A DNA stretch of 64,000 nt from Roseiarcus sp963794655 (GCA_963794655.1 CAWCEV010000008.1:310001-374000); one strand, 5' to 3'. Shown: positions 26,201 through 34,548, numbered from the stretch's first letter. Notes: a model not told the origin generated them from the sequence alone. A program made the numbers and translations.

Positions 26201-26543
26201 GGAGCCAGAGCGTGACCCGATGGCCGACGCCGCTCGCTTCTCCTTCCCAGACGACGCGATCATCCGCGGCGCCGACGCGAAGCCCCGCTTCGGGGCCGAT
26301 GACGGAGAGGATCGCAGGCTCATCCCCGCCGGTGCGGAGAAAAAGGCGCCCCAAGCCGTTGGCGATCGGCGAGGCGAGCACCTGGTTGATCATGATCCGG
26401 CGCTTCGCATCGCTATGCTCGATGGCGAAGATCGCGCCGCTCGGCAGCAGGCTCACGGAGACGCCCGCGCCGTTGGCAATCTGCACGAGGCCGAGGTCGT
26501 CTCGCCGCGGCGTGGTTAGTATTTCCATTGCCGAGTTGGACAT
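23253..26543 (-). CDS. GH94 phosphorylase, 1,2-beta-oligoglucan phosphorylase-like
   Basis: The 1096-aa protein has the GH94 order: beta-sandwich (about 15-290), linker helices, an (alpha/alpha)6 barrel (about 610-1020) and a C-terminal jelly roll. The motif GNGDWNDS (Asp793, Asp796) holds the catalytic acid of the family. GGAWGTRDVCQG and QQYEGSGDWPQWF line the active site. The N-terminus (NGAGVSVSLLPSGAIFAIEH, VQDLGLGGQGFIMNNEAYVS) and total length resemble, from memory, 1,2-beta-oligoglucan phosphorylases such as Listeria Lin1839 rather than 800-aa cellobiose phosphorylases. These enzymes convert beta-1,2-glucan oligomers and phosphate to glucose-1-phosphate. GGGGAGCTGAA precedes the ATG. 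No signal peptide is seen. Confidence 0.82.
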   Translation of the reverse strand: MSNSAMEILTTPRRDDLGLVQIANGAGVSVSLLPSGAIFAIEHSDAKRRIMINQVLASPIANGLGRLFLRTGGDEPAILSVIGPEAGLRVGAADDRVVWEGEASGVGHRVTLWLHPRSSVWLWRLDVVNRSDRELSCDAVFVQDLGLGGQGFIMNNEAYVSQYLDHHIARHPRLNHIVMSRQNLSQDGTYPWIAHGCLEGAAGFATDVRDLMGPDYRDADRMSLRFGESLPSMRLQFETGCAALQSKPATLAPGAVASWTFFALFAPDHPTASSDADLNVVDAAESAARDWTAHDVVLSAPPRSVLQTAPPAVADALDEREIRARYPRRTHVEEAEGRLLSFFTPGRTHSRHVVLRDKERVVARRHGSLIRSGGEMLPDAATLCATGWMHGVFGAQLTIGHTSFHKLFSVSRDPYNITRASGLRMLMETKDGWRLLTVPSAFEMGLNDCRWIYRVGKETVTVAATVAGDDAAMQWRVSVEGPKRRFLVFGQLVLGEQEFNHASRTEIDAQRKRFTFRPDLNSLWGQKYPEVAYHLVTSSPRRVEAIGGDELLYLDGHRRSGGYVAIRTGQVNEFAFAVVGFMADGKQAEALAAKYAKPVDESEMLKPADRFWRNLTRGVRVKSANRSADALAVDTVFPWLAHDGMIHLTAPHGLEQYTGGAWGTRDVCQGSIELLLTLEHDRPVKQILRILFAQQYEGSGDWPQWFMLEPYSAIQDKESHGDIIVWPLKALCDYIEATGDFAFLDEAIAWRREDNFEKTAHTEPVTAHVDKLIETVRARFIPGTNLVRYGNGDWNDSLRPVDPTKRDWMTSAWTVVLFYEQLRRYAEILRQAKRTPKRARELDALAAAVRKDFNTHLVRDGVVAGYGVFRPEGGEPELLLHPSDKQTGLAFSLLPMTQSMIGGMFTQVQARRHHSLIRKHLLFSDGARLMDKPIAYHGGPETFFQRAELAAFFGREIGLMYTHSHLRYGEAMSDIGEFPALWEALMVANPIAVTDRLPNASLRQRNAYFSSSDAAFRDRYQASDEWQRVRANSIAFDGGWRIYSSGPGLYANMLIRHAFGLRRQFGKRIVTPGLRKSRKDLSLEWPGRPGGGSRRR

Positions 26544-26565
26544 TTCAGCTCCCCGAACGGCCTCG

Positions 26566-27771
26566 TCACTTCGCCAAGGCCAGAAGTCTCTTAATCCAAT
26601 TCGCCGCTCTTTCGCTCAGCGATTGAAGGGCAAGGCGCGGAAGATTGATCGATGCCGGCGCGCCCTCGCTCGCCTGGCCGGTCAGCCGGCCTTCAAGGTT
26701 GCGCGAGAACTCCGCGATCATCCGCGCGGCGAGATTGCGCACCAGACTCGGGCGCCCGAACTGGGCCAGCGCGCCTTTCAGAGCGTAGCCGACCACGAGC
26801 TCGACGCGCGCGGTTCCGGGCGCCTCGCCCGCGAGAACGCGATAGCGAATTTCGCCCTGCATGGTCGAGCGCCGGCCGGCGTCGGCGCCTGTGCCCAGAA
26901 TTCGTCCGGCGAATTGGCTTTCGTCGCGTTCAATGAGGGCCGAGCCTCGGAAGACCGGCGAGATTGGCCCGAATTTGACGCGGATGCCGCCCTCGACCCG
27001 GTTCGGCGCCGGCTCGCCGTCGAGCACCGCGCCCGGAATGCAATCCGCGATCTCGCGGATGCGGCCGAACGCAGCGAACACCTCCGCCGGGGGCCGACCG
27101 ATGGTGAAAGACTGCTCGAAGCTGTCGGTCGGGGTGAACGGCGCGGCCGCTTTCGCAGCCGGTGGGGGAACGCGCGCCGCGATCGGTTTCGAGACGGGCG
27201 CGACCGTCGCCACTCCGGATCCGACCCGCGCCCCGACCGGTCCGAGCGCGCGCTCGGGAGCGTCGACGACAGGCGCAATCCCGCGCTCGCGGCGAGCGGC
27301 GATCACGCTCTTCACAGCCTGGGTGATGCCGACATAGCCGGTGCAGCGGCAAAGATTGCCGCTGAGGCCGAGCCGGATTCGGCGCTCGTCGGGCTCGCGG
27401 AGGCGACGGACCAGATCCCGGGCCGAGACCAGCATTCCCGGGGTGCAGAACCCGCATTGCAAAGCGTGCTCGCGGTTGAAGGCCGCGCGCAGCTCGACGG
27501 CGATCTCGTCGTCATCCAGCCCCTCGATGGTGGTGACGTCGGCGCCGCCGCAGGCGCCGGCGAACGCGATGCATGAGCGAACCGGCTCGCCGTCGATAAG
27601 CACCGTGCAGGCCCCGCAAACCCCGTGCTCGCAGCCGAGATGCGTTCCCGTGAGGTTGAGCGTCTCGCGCAGGAAATCGGCGAGATGCAGACGCGGCTCG
27701 ACCTCCGCCGAAACCGCGCGGCCGTTGACGCTCAGCGAAAGCGGCATCGTCGGCGCCCTCGTCTCGTTCAT
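26566..27771 (-). CDS. Molybdenum hydroxylase 2Fe-2S subunit fused to a CoxG/SRPBCC domain
   Basis: The first 160 residues form a complete small subunit. A plant-type 2Fe-2S site uses Cys47, Cys52, Cys55 and Cys67 (CEHGVCGAC). The second cluster uses Cys106, Cys109, Cys141 and Cys143 (CGFCTPG, CRCTGY). A Pro/Ala-rich linker (165-215) leads to a CoxG-type SRPBCC domain (about 218-375; SFTIGRPPAEVFAAFGRIRE, GSALIERDESQFAGRI) and a C-terminal amphipathic helix (SERAANWIKRLLALAK) that could bind membrane. CoxG is normally a separate protein that anchors the enzyme and handles quinone. The ATG at 27771 overlaps the coxM-like stop as ATGA. An upstream in-frame extension is antisense-type noise and was excluded. 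Confidence 0.9.
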   Translation of the reverse strand: MNETRAPTMPLSLSVNGRAVSAEVEPRLHLADFLRETLNLTGTHLGCEHGVCGACTVLIDGEPVRSCIAFAGACGGADVTTIEGLDDDEIAVELRAAFNREHALQCGFCTPGMLVSARDLVRRLREPDERRIRLGLSGNLCRCTGYVGITQAVKSVIAARRERGIAPVVDAPERALGPVGARVGSGVATVAPVSKPIAARVPPPAAKAAAPFTPTDSFEQSFTIGRPPAEVFAAFGRIREIADCIPGAVLDGEPAPNRVEGGIRVKFGPISPVFRGSALIERDESQFAGRILGTGADAGRRSTMQGEIRYRVLAGEAPGTARVELVVGYALKGALAQFGRPSLVRNLAARMIAEFSRNLEGRLTGQASEGAPASINLPRLALQSLSERAANWIKRLLALAK

Positions 27772-28637
27772 GCAGCGGCCTGGACCCTGGCCGGCCCCTG
27801 CCCGCTCGCCTCGATGACCGCGCGCCGCAGCACCGTCACATGCACGTGACGATCGACGGGGTCGCTCATGCCGGCCGCGGCCAGCAAGGCGTCGGCGGCC
27901 GAGTCGTCGAAGCGCGCGGCGAAAGACAGGCCAATGGCGCCGCCAAACAAAATCCGCGCGTCCTCGATCACGACCGGCGCCGCCTCGACCGCGCCGATCA
28001 CGGCGCGCCCTAGGCCTCGCTCCGGGTCGATCACCACCGCGCCGATCGCCTCCGCGAATTCTCCGATCTTGCGGCAATGCTTGGCATAGCCCCAGCGCGC
28101 TGAGGAAGGCAGGGAAGGCACGCGGATCGCGGCCACAAGCTCGTCCGCGGCCAGCGCGACGTCGAGCGCGCCGAGCACGAATTCGCCGATCGCGACCCGC
28201 CGGCGGTTTCGGGCGGACGAAGCGATCTCGACCTCGGCCCCAAGCGCCGACAAAGCGGACAGCCAGTCCGCCGCCGGATCGGCATGGGCAAGGCTCCCGC
28301 CGATCGTGCCGCGATTGCGCACCGCGCGGTAGGCGATGGCGCCAGCGACGCGGGCCATCATGCCGTTGGCGACATCCGGGACGCGGCCATCCTCGATATC
28401 CGCGTGGGTCACGCAGGCGCCGATGACGAGCGAGCCGTCCGCGTGATCGATCCGACGCAATTCCGGGACGCCGGATATGTCGATCACCCGATCCGGCTCG
28501 ACCAGGCGGAGATTGAGCATCGGGCCGAGCGACTGCCCGCCCGCCATGATCTTTGTCGCGCTGTCGGCGCCGGCGATCATCGCGAGCGCGGCGGCAAGGT
28601 CGCGGGGCCGCTCCATGACGAAGCGCGCCGGCTTCAC
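27768..28637 (-). CDS. Molybdenum hydroxylase FAD-binding (medium) subunit
   Basis: This 289-aa CoxM-type subunit passes electrons from the 2Fe-2S clusters to FAD. The FAD-binding motifs AGGQSLGPMLNLRL (about 32-45) and RNRGTIGGSLAHADPAAD (about 105-122) are intact. The C-terminal CO_deh_flav_C region follows from about residue 180. The GTG start at 28637 overlaps the large-subunit stop as GTGA, and the gene overlaps the next by ATGA, so the three subunits are translationally coupled. The MKPARFVMERP-type N-terminus fits the family. Confidence 0.92.
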   Translation of the reverse strand: MKPARFVMERPRDLAAALAMIAGADSATKIMAGGQSLGPMLNLRLVEPDRVIDISGVPELRRIDHADGSLVIGACVTHADIEDGRVPDVANGMMARVAGAIAYRAVRNRGTIGGSLAHADPAADWLSALSALGAEVEIASSARNRRRVAIGEFVLGALDVALAADELVAAIRVPSLPSSARWGYAKHCRKIGEFAEAIGAVVIDPERGLGRAVIGAVEAAPVVIEDARILFGGAIGLSFAARFDDSAADALLAAAGMSDPVDRHVHVTVLRRAVIEASGQGPARVQAAA

Positions 28638-31009
28638 GGCGCCGCCTTCCGCTCGCTCGCGTTCGAGCGCGCCGCGAGCACGGCCTCGACGATCCGCCTT
28701 GGCGTGATCGGCGAATGGCGGAGCTCCGCGCCGAGCGGCCGCAGCGCGTCGTTGACGGCGTTGGCGATGGCCGCCGGCGGAGCGATAGCGCCACCTTCGC
28801 CGACGCCTTTCGAGCCAAAGCGGGTATAGGGCGAGGCCGTCTCCATGTGGACGATGCGCGCCGCCGGAGTCTCGGGCGCGCCGGGCAAAAGGTAGTCGGC
28901 GAAGGTCGAGGCTAGCGGCTGACCGGCTCCGTCGAACAGCATTTCCTCGTAGAGCGCGGTCCCGACCCCCTGCGCGAGTCCGCCCCATATCTGCCCGTCG
29001 ACGACCAGCGGATTGACGAGCACGCCGCCGTCCTCGACCACGACATAGTCGAGGATCTCGACCTCGCCGATGTCTGGATCGACAGCGACCGCGACCGCGT
29101 GAGCCGCATAGCTGAATACGCCGGAATCACGCACCGGCTTATATCCGCTCGTTGCTTCGAGCCCGCCCGCGTGGGCATGGGCGGGAAGATCCTGCGGGCG
29201 CCGGTACCAGGTCCGCGCGATCGTCGGCAGCGAAACCTCGCCCGAAGGACCGAGCACCCGCCCGTTCTCGAACCGCGCGTCCTCGGGCCGGGCCTGGAGG
29301 AGATGGGCGCCGATGCGCGCCGCCCTGTCGGCAAGCTCGCCGCAGGCGGCGGCCACGGCGCCGCCGGCCATCACCATCGCGCGCGAGCCCCAGGTCCCGG
29401 TCGAATAGGGCGTCATCGCGGTATCGCCGAGCACGACGCGGATCCGCGCCACGGGAACGCCGAGGATTTCATGCGCGACCTGGGCCAGCGTCGTCTCGAG
29501 GCCTTGCCCATGCGAATGGAGGCCGACGCGCAATTCGAGGCCCCCGTCCGGCGTCAACCGCGCGGTCGCCTGCTCGTGGCCGGGCACCATGGGAATCCCC
29601 CAGCCGGCATAGACCGACGTGCCATGCGCCGACTGCTCGCAATAGATCGCGAGGCCGAAGCCGATGCGGCGCCCGTCCGGTTCGCCGGCCTTCTGCCGCG
29701 CCCGAACCGCATCGGCGCCGATCGCCTCCAAGGCCCGCGACAAGGCCTGCGGATAATCGCCGCTGTCGAAATGCTTGCCTGTGATGTTCTCGAACGGCAT
29801 CTGTTCGGGGCGGACGAGATTCCTGAACCGGACCGCTTCAGGGGTGAGACCTGCAGCTGAAGCGACGGCGTCGAGCATGATCTCGAGAGCGAAGCAGACG
29901 CCTGTTCTCGCGACGCCGCGATAGGGGAGGATCGGACATTTGTTGGTGGCGACCGACCAGGTCCGGCAGCGATAGGCCGGCAGGTCGTAGGGGCCGGGCA
30001 GGATGCTCGCGACCTGCGCCGCTTCGAGACAGGCCGAGAAGGGATAGGCGGAATAGGCCCCGGAATCGACGATCGCCTCGCAATCGACGCCGCGCAGACG
30101 CCCGTCGCGCTCGGCGTAGACCGTGATCTCGTAATGATGCTCGCGGCAATTGGCGTTGGCGGTCAGATGCTCGCGCCGGTCCTCGAGCCAACGGACGGGA
30201 TGGCGGCGGCGAAGGGCGAGCCAGCCGAGGCAGATTTCCTCCGCGAGCAATATCCCCTTGTAGCCGAAGCCGCCGCCGACGTCCGGCGAGACCACGCGCA
30301 CCCGGCCTTCCTCCAGGCCAAGGCATTCAGCAAGCCCGGTGCGAATGACATGCGGCATCTGGCTCGCGGTATGGAGCACGAGCTGGTCGGCGCGATGGTC
30401 GAGGACGGCGACGCAGCCGCGCCCCTCGATCGGCGCCATGCACTGTCGTCCAGTCGATATCGTGCGCGTAACCTTGATCGGCGCATCGAAGGCCGCGGCG
30501 ATGCCGGTGTCGACGGCGGTCTCGAGGAAAACATTGTCGCCCCAGTGCTCGTGGACGAGAGCGGAGCCGCGCTCGCGCGCCGCACGCATGTCCGAGACCG
30601 CCGGCAATTCCTCGAGATCCAGGGTTACGCTTGCCGCGATATCCTCGGCTTCGGCGCGGGTCGGCGCGACGCACATGGCGACGAGCTCGCCGACGTGCCT
30701 GACCTTGCCGGTCGCGAGCGGCGGCTGCTCGGATATCTTGAACCCGGACAAGCCCGAGACGGCCCGGATCGCGCTGACGCCGCTGAGGTCCGCCGCGGTG
30801 AAAACCCGATCACGGACGGCGGCGGGAATTTCGATCCCACGGATGCGGGCGTGGGCCAACGGGCTGCGGACGAAGGCGACGTCCTGCATCCCGGGGAGGC
30901 GGATGTCGCCGACATATTGCCCCAAGCCCCGCATCAGCCGCTCGTCCTCCTTGCGCGGCAGCCGGGCGCCGACGCCCTCGGGCTTTTGCGGAGCCTCAGC
31001 GTCGGTCAA
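28634..31009 (-). CDS. Molybdenum hydroxylase large, molybdopterin-binding subunit (CoxL form II-like)
   Basis: The 791-aa subunit has the normal length and domains: Ald_Xan_dh_C (about 25-140) and two Mo-cofactor domains. The active-site loop reads PYRGVARTG (about 362-370), close to the form II AYRGAGR and unlike the AYxCSFR of true CO dehydrogenase, so CO is unlikely to be the substrate. The catalytic base is the Glu in KGVGEGGAI near the C-terminus. The enzyme should hydroxylate an aldehyde or N-heteroaromatic compound. It starts with TTG in a TTGA overlap with the upstream hydrolase gene. A 2Fe-2S and an FAD partner follow directly. Confidence 0.92.
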   Translation of the reverse strand: MTDAEAPQKPEGVGARLPRKEDERLMRGLGQYVGDIRLPGMQDVAFVRSPLAHARIRGIEIPAAVRDRVFTAADLSGVSAIRAVSGLSGFKISEQPPLATGKVRHVGELVAMCVAPTRAEAEDIAASVTLDLEELPAVSDMRAARERGSALVHEHWGDNVFLETAVDTGIAAAFDAPIKVTRTISTGRQCMAPIEGRGCVAVLDHRADQLVLHTASQMPHVIRTGLAECLGLEEGRVRVVSPDVGGGFGYKGILLAEEICLGWLALRRRHPVRWLEDRREHLTANANCREHHYEITVYAERDGRLRGVDCEAIVDSGAYSAYPFSACLEAAQVASILPGPYDLPAYRCRTWSVATNKCPILPYRGVARTGVCFALEIMLDAVASAAGLTPEAVRFRNLVRPEQMPFENITGKHFDSGDYPQALSRALEAIGADAVRARQKAGEPDGRRIGFGLAIYCEQSAHGTSVYAGWGIPMVPGHEQATARLTPDGGLELRVGLHSHGQGLETTLAQVAHEILGVPVARIRVVLGDTAMTPYSTGTWGSRAMVMAGGAVAAACGELADRAARIGAHLLQARPEDARFENGRVLGPSGEVSLPTIARTWYRRPQDLPAHAHAGGLEATSGYKPVRDSGVFSYAAHAVAVAVDPDIGEVEILDYVVVEDGGVLVNPLVVDGQIWGGLAQGVGTALYEEMLFDGAGQPLASTFADYLLPGAPETPAARIVHMETASPYTRFGSKGVGEGGAIAPPAAIANAVNDALRPLGAELRHSPITPRRIVEAVLAARSNASERKAAP

Positions 31010-31869
31010 CGCGAGACGTCCTCGATCAGACGCTGCGCGGCGCGAACAAGCTCACCCTTTGGGTGACGCAGCTCGTCGAGGATGGTGAAGTGATCCGCGC
31101 CGGCGACCGGCAACAGCGGGCCCGGCGCGTGAGCCGCCGCTCGCAGCGCGTGGAGCTTGCGCGAATCGTGAACGAGCGCGGGCAGCTCGCGCGTTCCATA
31201 GGCGATCGCGAGCGGCTTCGGCGAGGTCGGCGGCGAGCGGACGGGGGAGAGGGTCGCGACTTCCTCGTCGCTGAGCTTCAGCACGTCGTTGAGCCCGGTG
31301 TCGCGGAGCGGCCCGAGATCGTACACGCCGGAAATGGCGAGGCCCGCCACGACATGCCGATGCTTGAGATGCAGCGCCGCCAGCTGCGCGCCGGCCGACC
31401 AGCCGGCGATCACCGTGGGTCCTCCGACGCCATGCGCCTGCCCGTTGTCGGCGAGCCAGTCGAGCGCGGCGCCGATCTCGGCGACTATGGCCTTAAGACT
31501 CGCTTGCGGCGCGAGCGTATAGCCGGGCATCGCGATCGACCAGCCCGCGAGCGCCAACCCTTCGCCGTAGGCGGCGAAGAGCTCGCGGGAATTCCTGAGC
31601 CAATAGCCGCCGTGGATGAAGACGAGACAGGGCGCGGCCGGGTCGCGCGCGGGATAGAGGTCGAATGCGGTGCGTTCGCCCGGCCCATAAGAGATGTCGA
31701 GGCTGCCCGGATGCGCCTTGCGGTAGGCGGCCGAGGCCGCGTTGCGCACCTCGACCAGAGCGGCGCTGTTGGCGACCGCCCCATTGTTGTCATAGGCCTT
31801 GTCGCGCGCGGCCCGGTCGAGCGACGCCCAGACGGTTTGGGGCGCGGGCGTCTCGGCGGCGAGGCTCAC
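31006..31869 (-). CDS. Alpha/beta hydrolase, kynurenine-formamidase-like
   Basis: The 287-aa protein has HGGYW (86-90), the oxyanion-hole signature of kynurenine formamidases and related amide hydrolases. The nucleophile is Ser158 in GWSAG, and the catalytic His is in GADHF near residue 263. It starts with GTG in a GTGA overlap with the amidohydrolase gene and overlaps the molybdenum hydroxylase large-subunit gene by TTGA. The context suggests cleavage of a formamide or other amide formed after ring hydroxylation and opening, which is inference. No kynurenine-pathway genes are nearby. Confidence 0.85.
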   Translation of the reverse strand: MSLAAETPAPQTVWASLDRAARDKAYDNNGAVANSAALVEVRNAASAAYRKAHPGSLDISYGPGERTAFDLYPARDPAAPCLVFIHGGYWLRNSRELFAAYGEGLALAGWSIAMPGYTLAPQASLKAIVAEIGAALDWLADNGQAHGVGGPTVIAGWSAGAQLAALHLKHRHVVAGLAISGVYDLGPLRDTGLNDVLKLSDEEVATLSPVRSPPTSPKPLAIAYGTRELPALVHDSRKLHALRAAAHAPGPLLPVAGADHFTILDELRHPKGELVRAAQRLIEDVSR

Positions 31870-33143
31870 GCCGCCACGGCCTGCGGCAGAATGGGCGAGT
31901 CGGCGTCGAAGCGCTTGCCTGCGCGAAGGCAGAACGCCGGACGCAAGAGCCGGTCGGCGACCACCTTCGTGTCCTCGTTGTCGCGCAAGAGGAAGCGCCC
32001 GCGCTCGTCGTCGAGCACCGTGACGTCGGCCTCGTAGCCTATTTTCAGCGCGCCGATCCGGTCGGCGAGGCCGAGCATTTGGGCGGCGTTCAGCGTCACC
32101 ATCGGCACGACCGTCTCGAGCGGCAGGCCTAGCGCCATCATCGAGCTCATCGCCTGGGTAAGGCTGAAGCGGGCCTGGCCCTTGAACGGATGGTTCTCGT
32201 CGTCGGCATGTTCGCGCGGCGTGCCGGCCGGCGCGGGGACCTCGGTGTTATAGCCATGCATGTCGGCGCCGAGCGTATGGGGGACCACGCCGGCTTCGAG
32301 CGCCTTGCGCGCCAGCCGGTAGGAAAAATGGCTGCCGTGGCCGACATCGACCTTCAGTCCCTTATCGAGCGCCGCCTTGATGACTTTATGGACCTCGCCC
32401 TTGCGATTCACGAAGCCGCCGGGATGGCGGGTGAAGGGATGCGCCAGCACATCGCCGGCCTTTAAGAGCGGAATGACGCGCTCGATAATGGTGTCCGCGT
32501 CCTCGCCGTTTGCGCCGCTCTCCGGCAGGCCCCACAGCGTTCCGAAATGGACATAGAGCGGAAGGTCGCTCCGGCGGCCGATTTCCGCCGCCATCTCCAT
32601 GACGCGGATGCCCCAGCGGGCGAAGCCGCCGATCTCGGCGTGTCCCTTGATGCCGCGAACGATATCCTTGTTGGCGTTCGCCGAAGCGACGGTCGCGTCG
32701 ATATCGACGCCCGCCGGGCTGTAAAGGTTGGGGTAGTAATGGCCCTCAAGGCCGCCGACGAGATAGGCTGAGAGGAACGCGTAGGTCCGCGTCTCGGCTT
32801 TCTCCGCCACGAAATGGCGGAAGCCCGGCAAGGTCATGCAGGATGGCCCGCCCTGATCGACGACCGTCGTCACGCCCGAGCGCACGCCGACCATGTCGGC
32901 GTTGAGCCCGAACCGGCCGGTCACGTACTGGTAGACATGGCCATGAGTGTCGATGAGGCCCGGCAGGACCAGCTTGCCGGACACGTCGATCGTCTCGGTC
33001 GCGCTGCTTGGAAGGATCGAGGGTTCGACCGCGGCGATCCGGCCTTCGCGAACGGCGACATCGAAGACGCCATCGATGCCCGAGGCCGGACAGATGACCC
33101 GTCCGCCGCGCAGCAGAATATCGTAACCGCTTCTTGCTGACAT
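31866..33143 (-). CDS. Metal-dependent amidohydrolase/deacetylase family protein
   Basis: This 425-aa TIM-barrel amidohydrolase carries the metal-binding pair in DTHGHVYQ (His67, His69). Further candidate ligands are HFGTL, HPFTRHPGG and GHGSHFS, and an Asp lies in LGADMHGYN. The C-terminal KIGYEADVTVLDDERG strand pair is typical of dihydroorotase- and deacetylase-like enzymes. The ATG at 33143 has GGAGG about 10 nt upstream; the upstream in-frame region does not resemble the family. It is the first gene of the coupled molybdenum-hydroxylase operon. The substrate is probably a cyclic or acyl amide; exact specificity is unknown. Confidence 0.87.
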   Translation of the reverse strand: MSARSGYDILLRGGRVICPASGIDGVFDVAVREGRIAAVEPSILPSSATETIDVSGKLVLPGLIDTHGHVYQYVTGRFGLNADMVGVRSGVTTVVDQGGPSCMTLPGFRHFVAEKAETRTYAFLSAYLVGGLEGHYYPNLYSPAGVDIDATVASANANKDIVRGIKGHAEIGGFARWGIRVMEMAAEIGRRSDLPLYVHFGTLWGLPESGANGEDADTIIERVIPLLKAGDVLAHPFTRHPGGFVNRKGEVHKVIKAALDKGLKVDVGHGSHFSYRLARKALEAGVVPHTLGADMHGYNTEVPAPAGTPREHADDENHPFKGQARFSLTQAMSSMMALGLPLETVVPMVTLNAAQMLGLADRIGALKIGYEADVTVLDDERGRFLLRDNEDTKVVADRLLRPAFCLRAGKRFDADSPILPQAVAA

Positions 33144-33229
33144 GATCCGCGCCTCCTTCGGCGTATTCGCCGCAAGGTAGCGCGTTTCTGCCCAGCCGGT
33201 AAGAGAGCCCGCGTCCGCAGATCGGCGCT

Positions 33230-34347
33230 TCATTTCGCCGGGCGCGTCTCCTTGGCAATCCCGACGACCCGCTCGGCGATCGCCAGGCTCGACGTGAGTC
33301 CGGGCAATTCGATCCCGAACAGATTGATCAATCCCGCGACGCCGTGAGCCCTCTGGTCCTGGATGAGAAAATCCGTAGCCGATCCGCCGGGGCGCTCGAT
33401 CTTCGGCCTTATGCCCGAATAGTCCGGCTGGAGCGCTCCATTTGGCAGACCCGGCCAGTAGGTGCGAATGGCCGCGTAGAATGCGTCTCCCCGCCTCGGA
33501 TCGACCGCGTAGTCGATCTTGTCGATCCATTCGACGTCGGGACCGAATCGCGCCCGCCCGGCGATATCCAAGGTCAGATGAACGCCGAGTCCCCCGGCGT
33601 CGGTATCGGATAGATCAAATGTGAAAAGGGCGAGGGCGCGGCCAGAGCAAAATAATTACCCTTGGCCAAATGCAGCGGCGGAATTTTTTCGCGCGGCATT
33701 TCGGCCATTGAACGCGCCACCACCTGGGCGCCGAGACCCGCCGAATTGACGACGAGGCGCGCCGCAATTTGCGTCGGACTCGATCCGCCGGTCTCGATGA
33801 TGAGCCCGCCCGGAGCAACCCGGCCGGAAACGACCGGGGTCTGCAAGGCGAGCGCCGCCCCGTGCCGTTCCGCGTCGCCCAGCAGAGCCAGCATGTAGGC
33901 ATGGGAATCAATGATGCCTGTCGAAGGCGAAAGCAGCGCTTTTGTCGCCACGAGCGCGGGTTCGAGCGCGCGCGCGTCCTCGGGACTGAGCCAGACGAGA
34001 TCCGCGACCCCATTGGCCTCGGCTTGCTTCTTCAAGACCACGAGGGCGCCGATTTCAGCCTCGGTCGTCGCCGCCAGAATTTTTCCACAGCGCCGGTGCG
34101 GCACGCCATAGTCCCGGCAAAAGGCGTAAAGCATCGCCTTGCCCTGGACGCACATCCGCGTCTTTTCGAGGCCCGTTGGATAGTAGATGCCGGCGTGAAT
34201 GACCTCGCTGTTGCGGGAACTTGCGCCCGAGCCGATGATGCGCTCGCCCTCGAGCACGATGACTTCGCGGCCTGAGCGCGCCAATGCGCGTGCGATCGCA
34301 AGGCCGACGACCCCTGCGCCGATCACCAGACATTCCACCAATTCCAT
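33230..34347 (-). pseudogene. L-2-hydroxyglutarate dehydrogenase (LhgO)-like FAD oxidoreductase, frameshifted
   Basis: Two frames together make one DAO-family flavoprotein of about 370 aa. The N-terminal frame (from ATG 34347, GGAGG upstream) has the FAD motif CLVIGAGVVGLAIARALA, then SGASSRNSEVIHAGIYYP, and stops at 33574 after LIYPIPTPG. One base more in the G-run at 33591-33595 (CCCCC on the plus strand) would continue it as GLGVHLTLDIAGRARFGPDV, straight into the second frame, which ends normally at 33230 with the expected C-terminus. So one G is missing. LhgO oxidises L-2-hydroxyglutarate to 2-oxoglutarate. This is either a recent inactivation or a homopolymer sequencing error. It lies 86 nt upstream of the amidohydrolase gene. 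Confidence 0.88.
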
Positions 34348-34548
34348 CGGCCCCAAAACCTCCGGCCCAGAGCGTAAGCAAGCCTAAGTCTTTTGCTGTG
34401 GACTTGAGCGGGATTCAATATCCTCGGTTGAAGCGCGCGCGAAGGCTGACAGGGAGCGCCCCGGCCTCCGGATGAACTCCGGCCGAAATTGAGCTATTGA
34501 GGGTCGACGTCGCAGGTCAGGAGCCGGCGCGGCCAGACGGGTGAGGCG

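Noticed and set aside
20333..26543. Fusion or duplication of one GH94 gene into two
   Set aside because: The two proteins share only fold-level similarity; the smaller lacks the GDWND motif and has discoidin domains the larger lacks.
27772..28818. Long in-frame N-terminal extension of the 2Fe-2S subunit gene
   Set aside because: It runs antiframe through the FAD-subunit gene, is Arg/Ala-rich without domains, and the ATGA-coupled start at 27771 fits the family exactly.
28634..31009. Aerobic CO dehydrogenase (form I CoxL)
   Set aside because: The active-site loop is PYRGVARTG, lacking the Cys-Ser-Phe-Arg motif required for CO oxidation.
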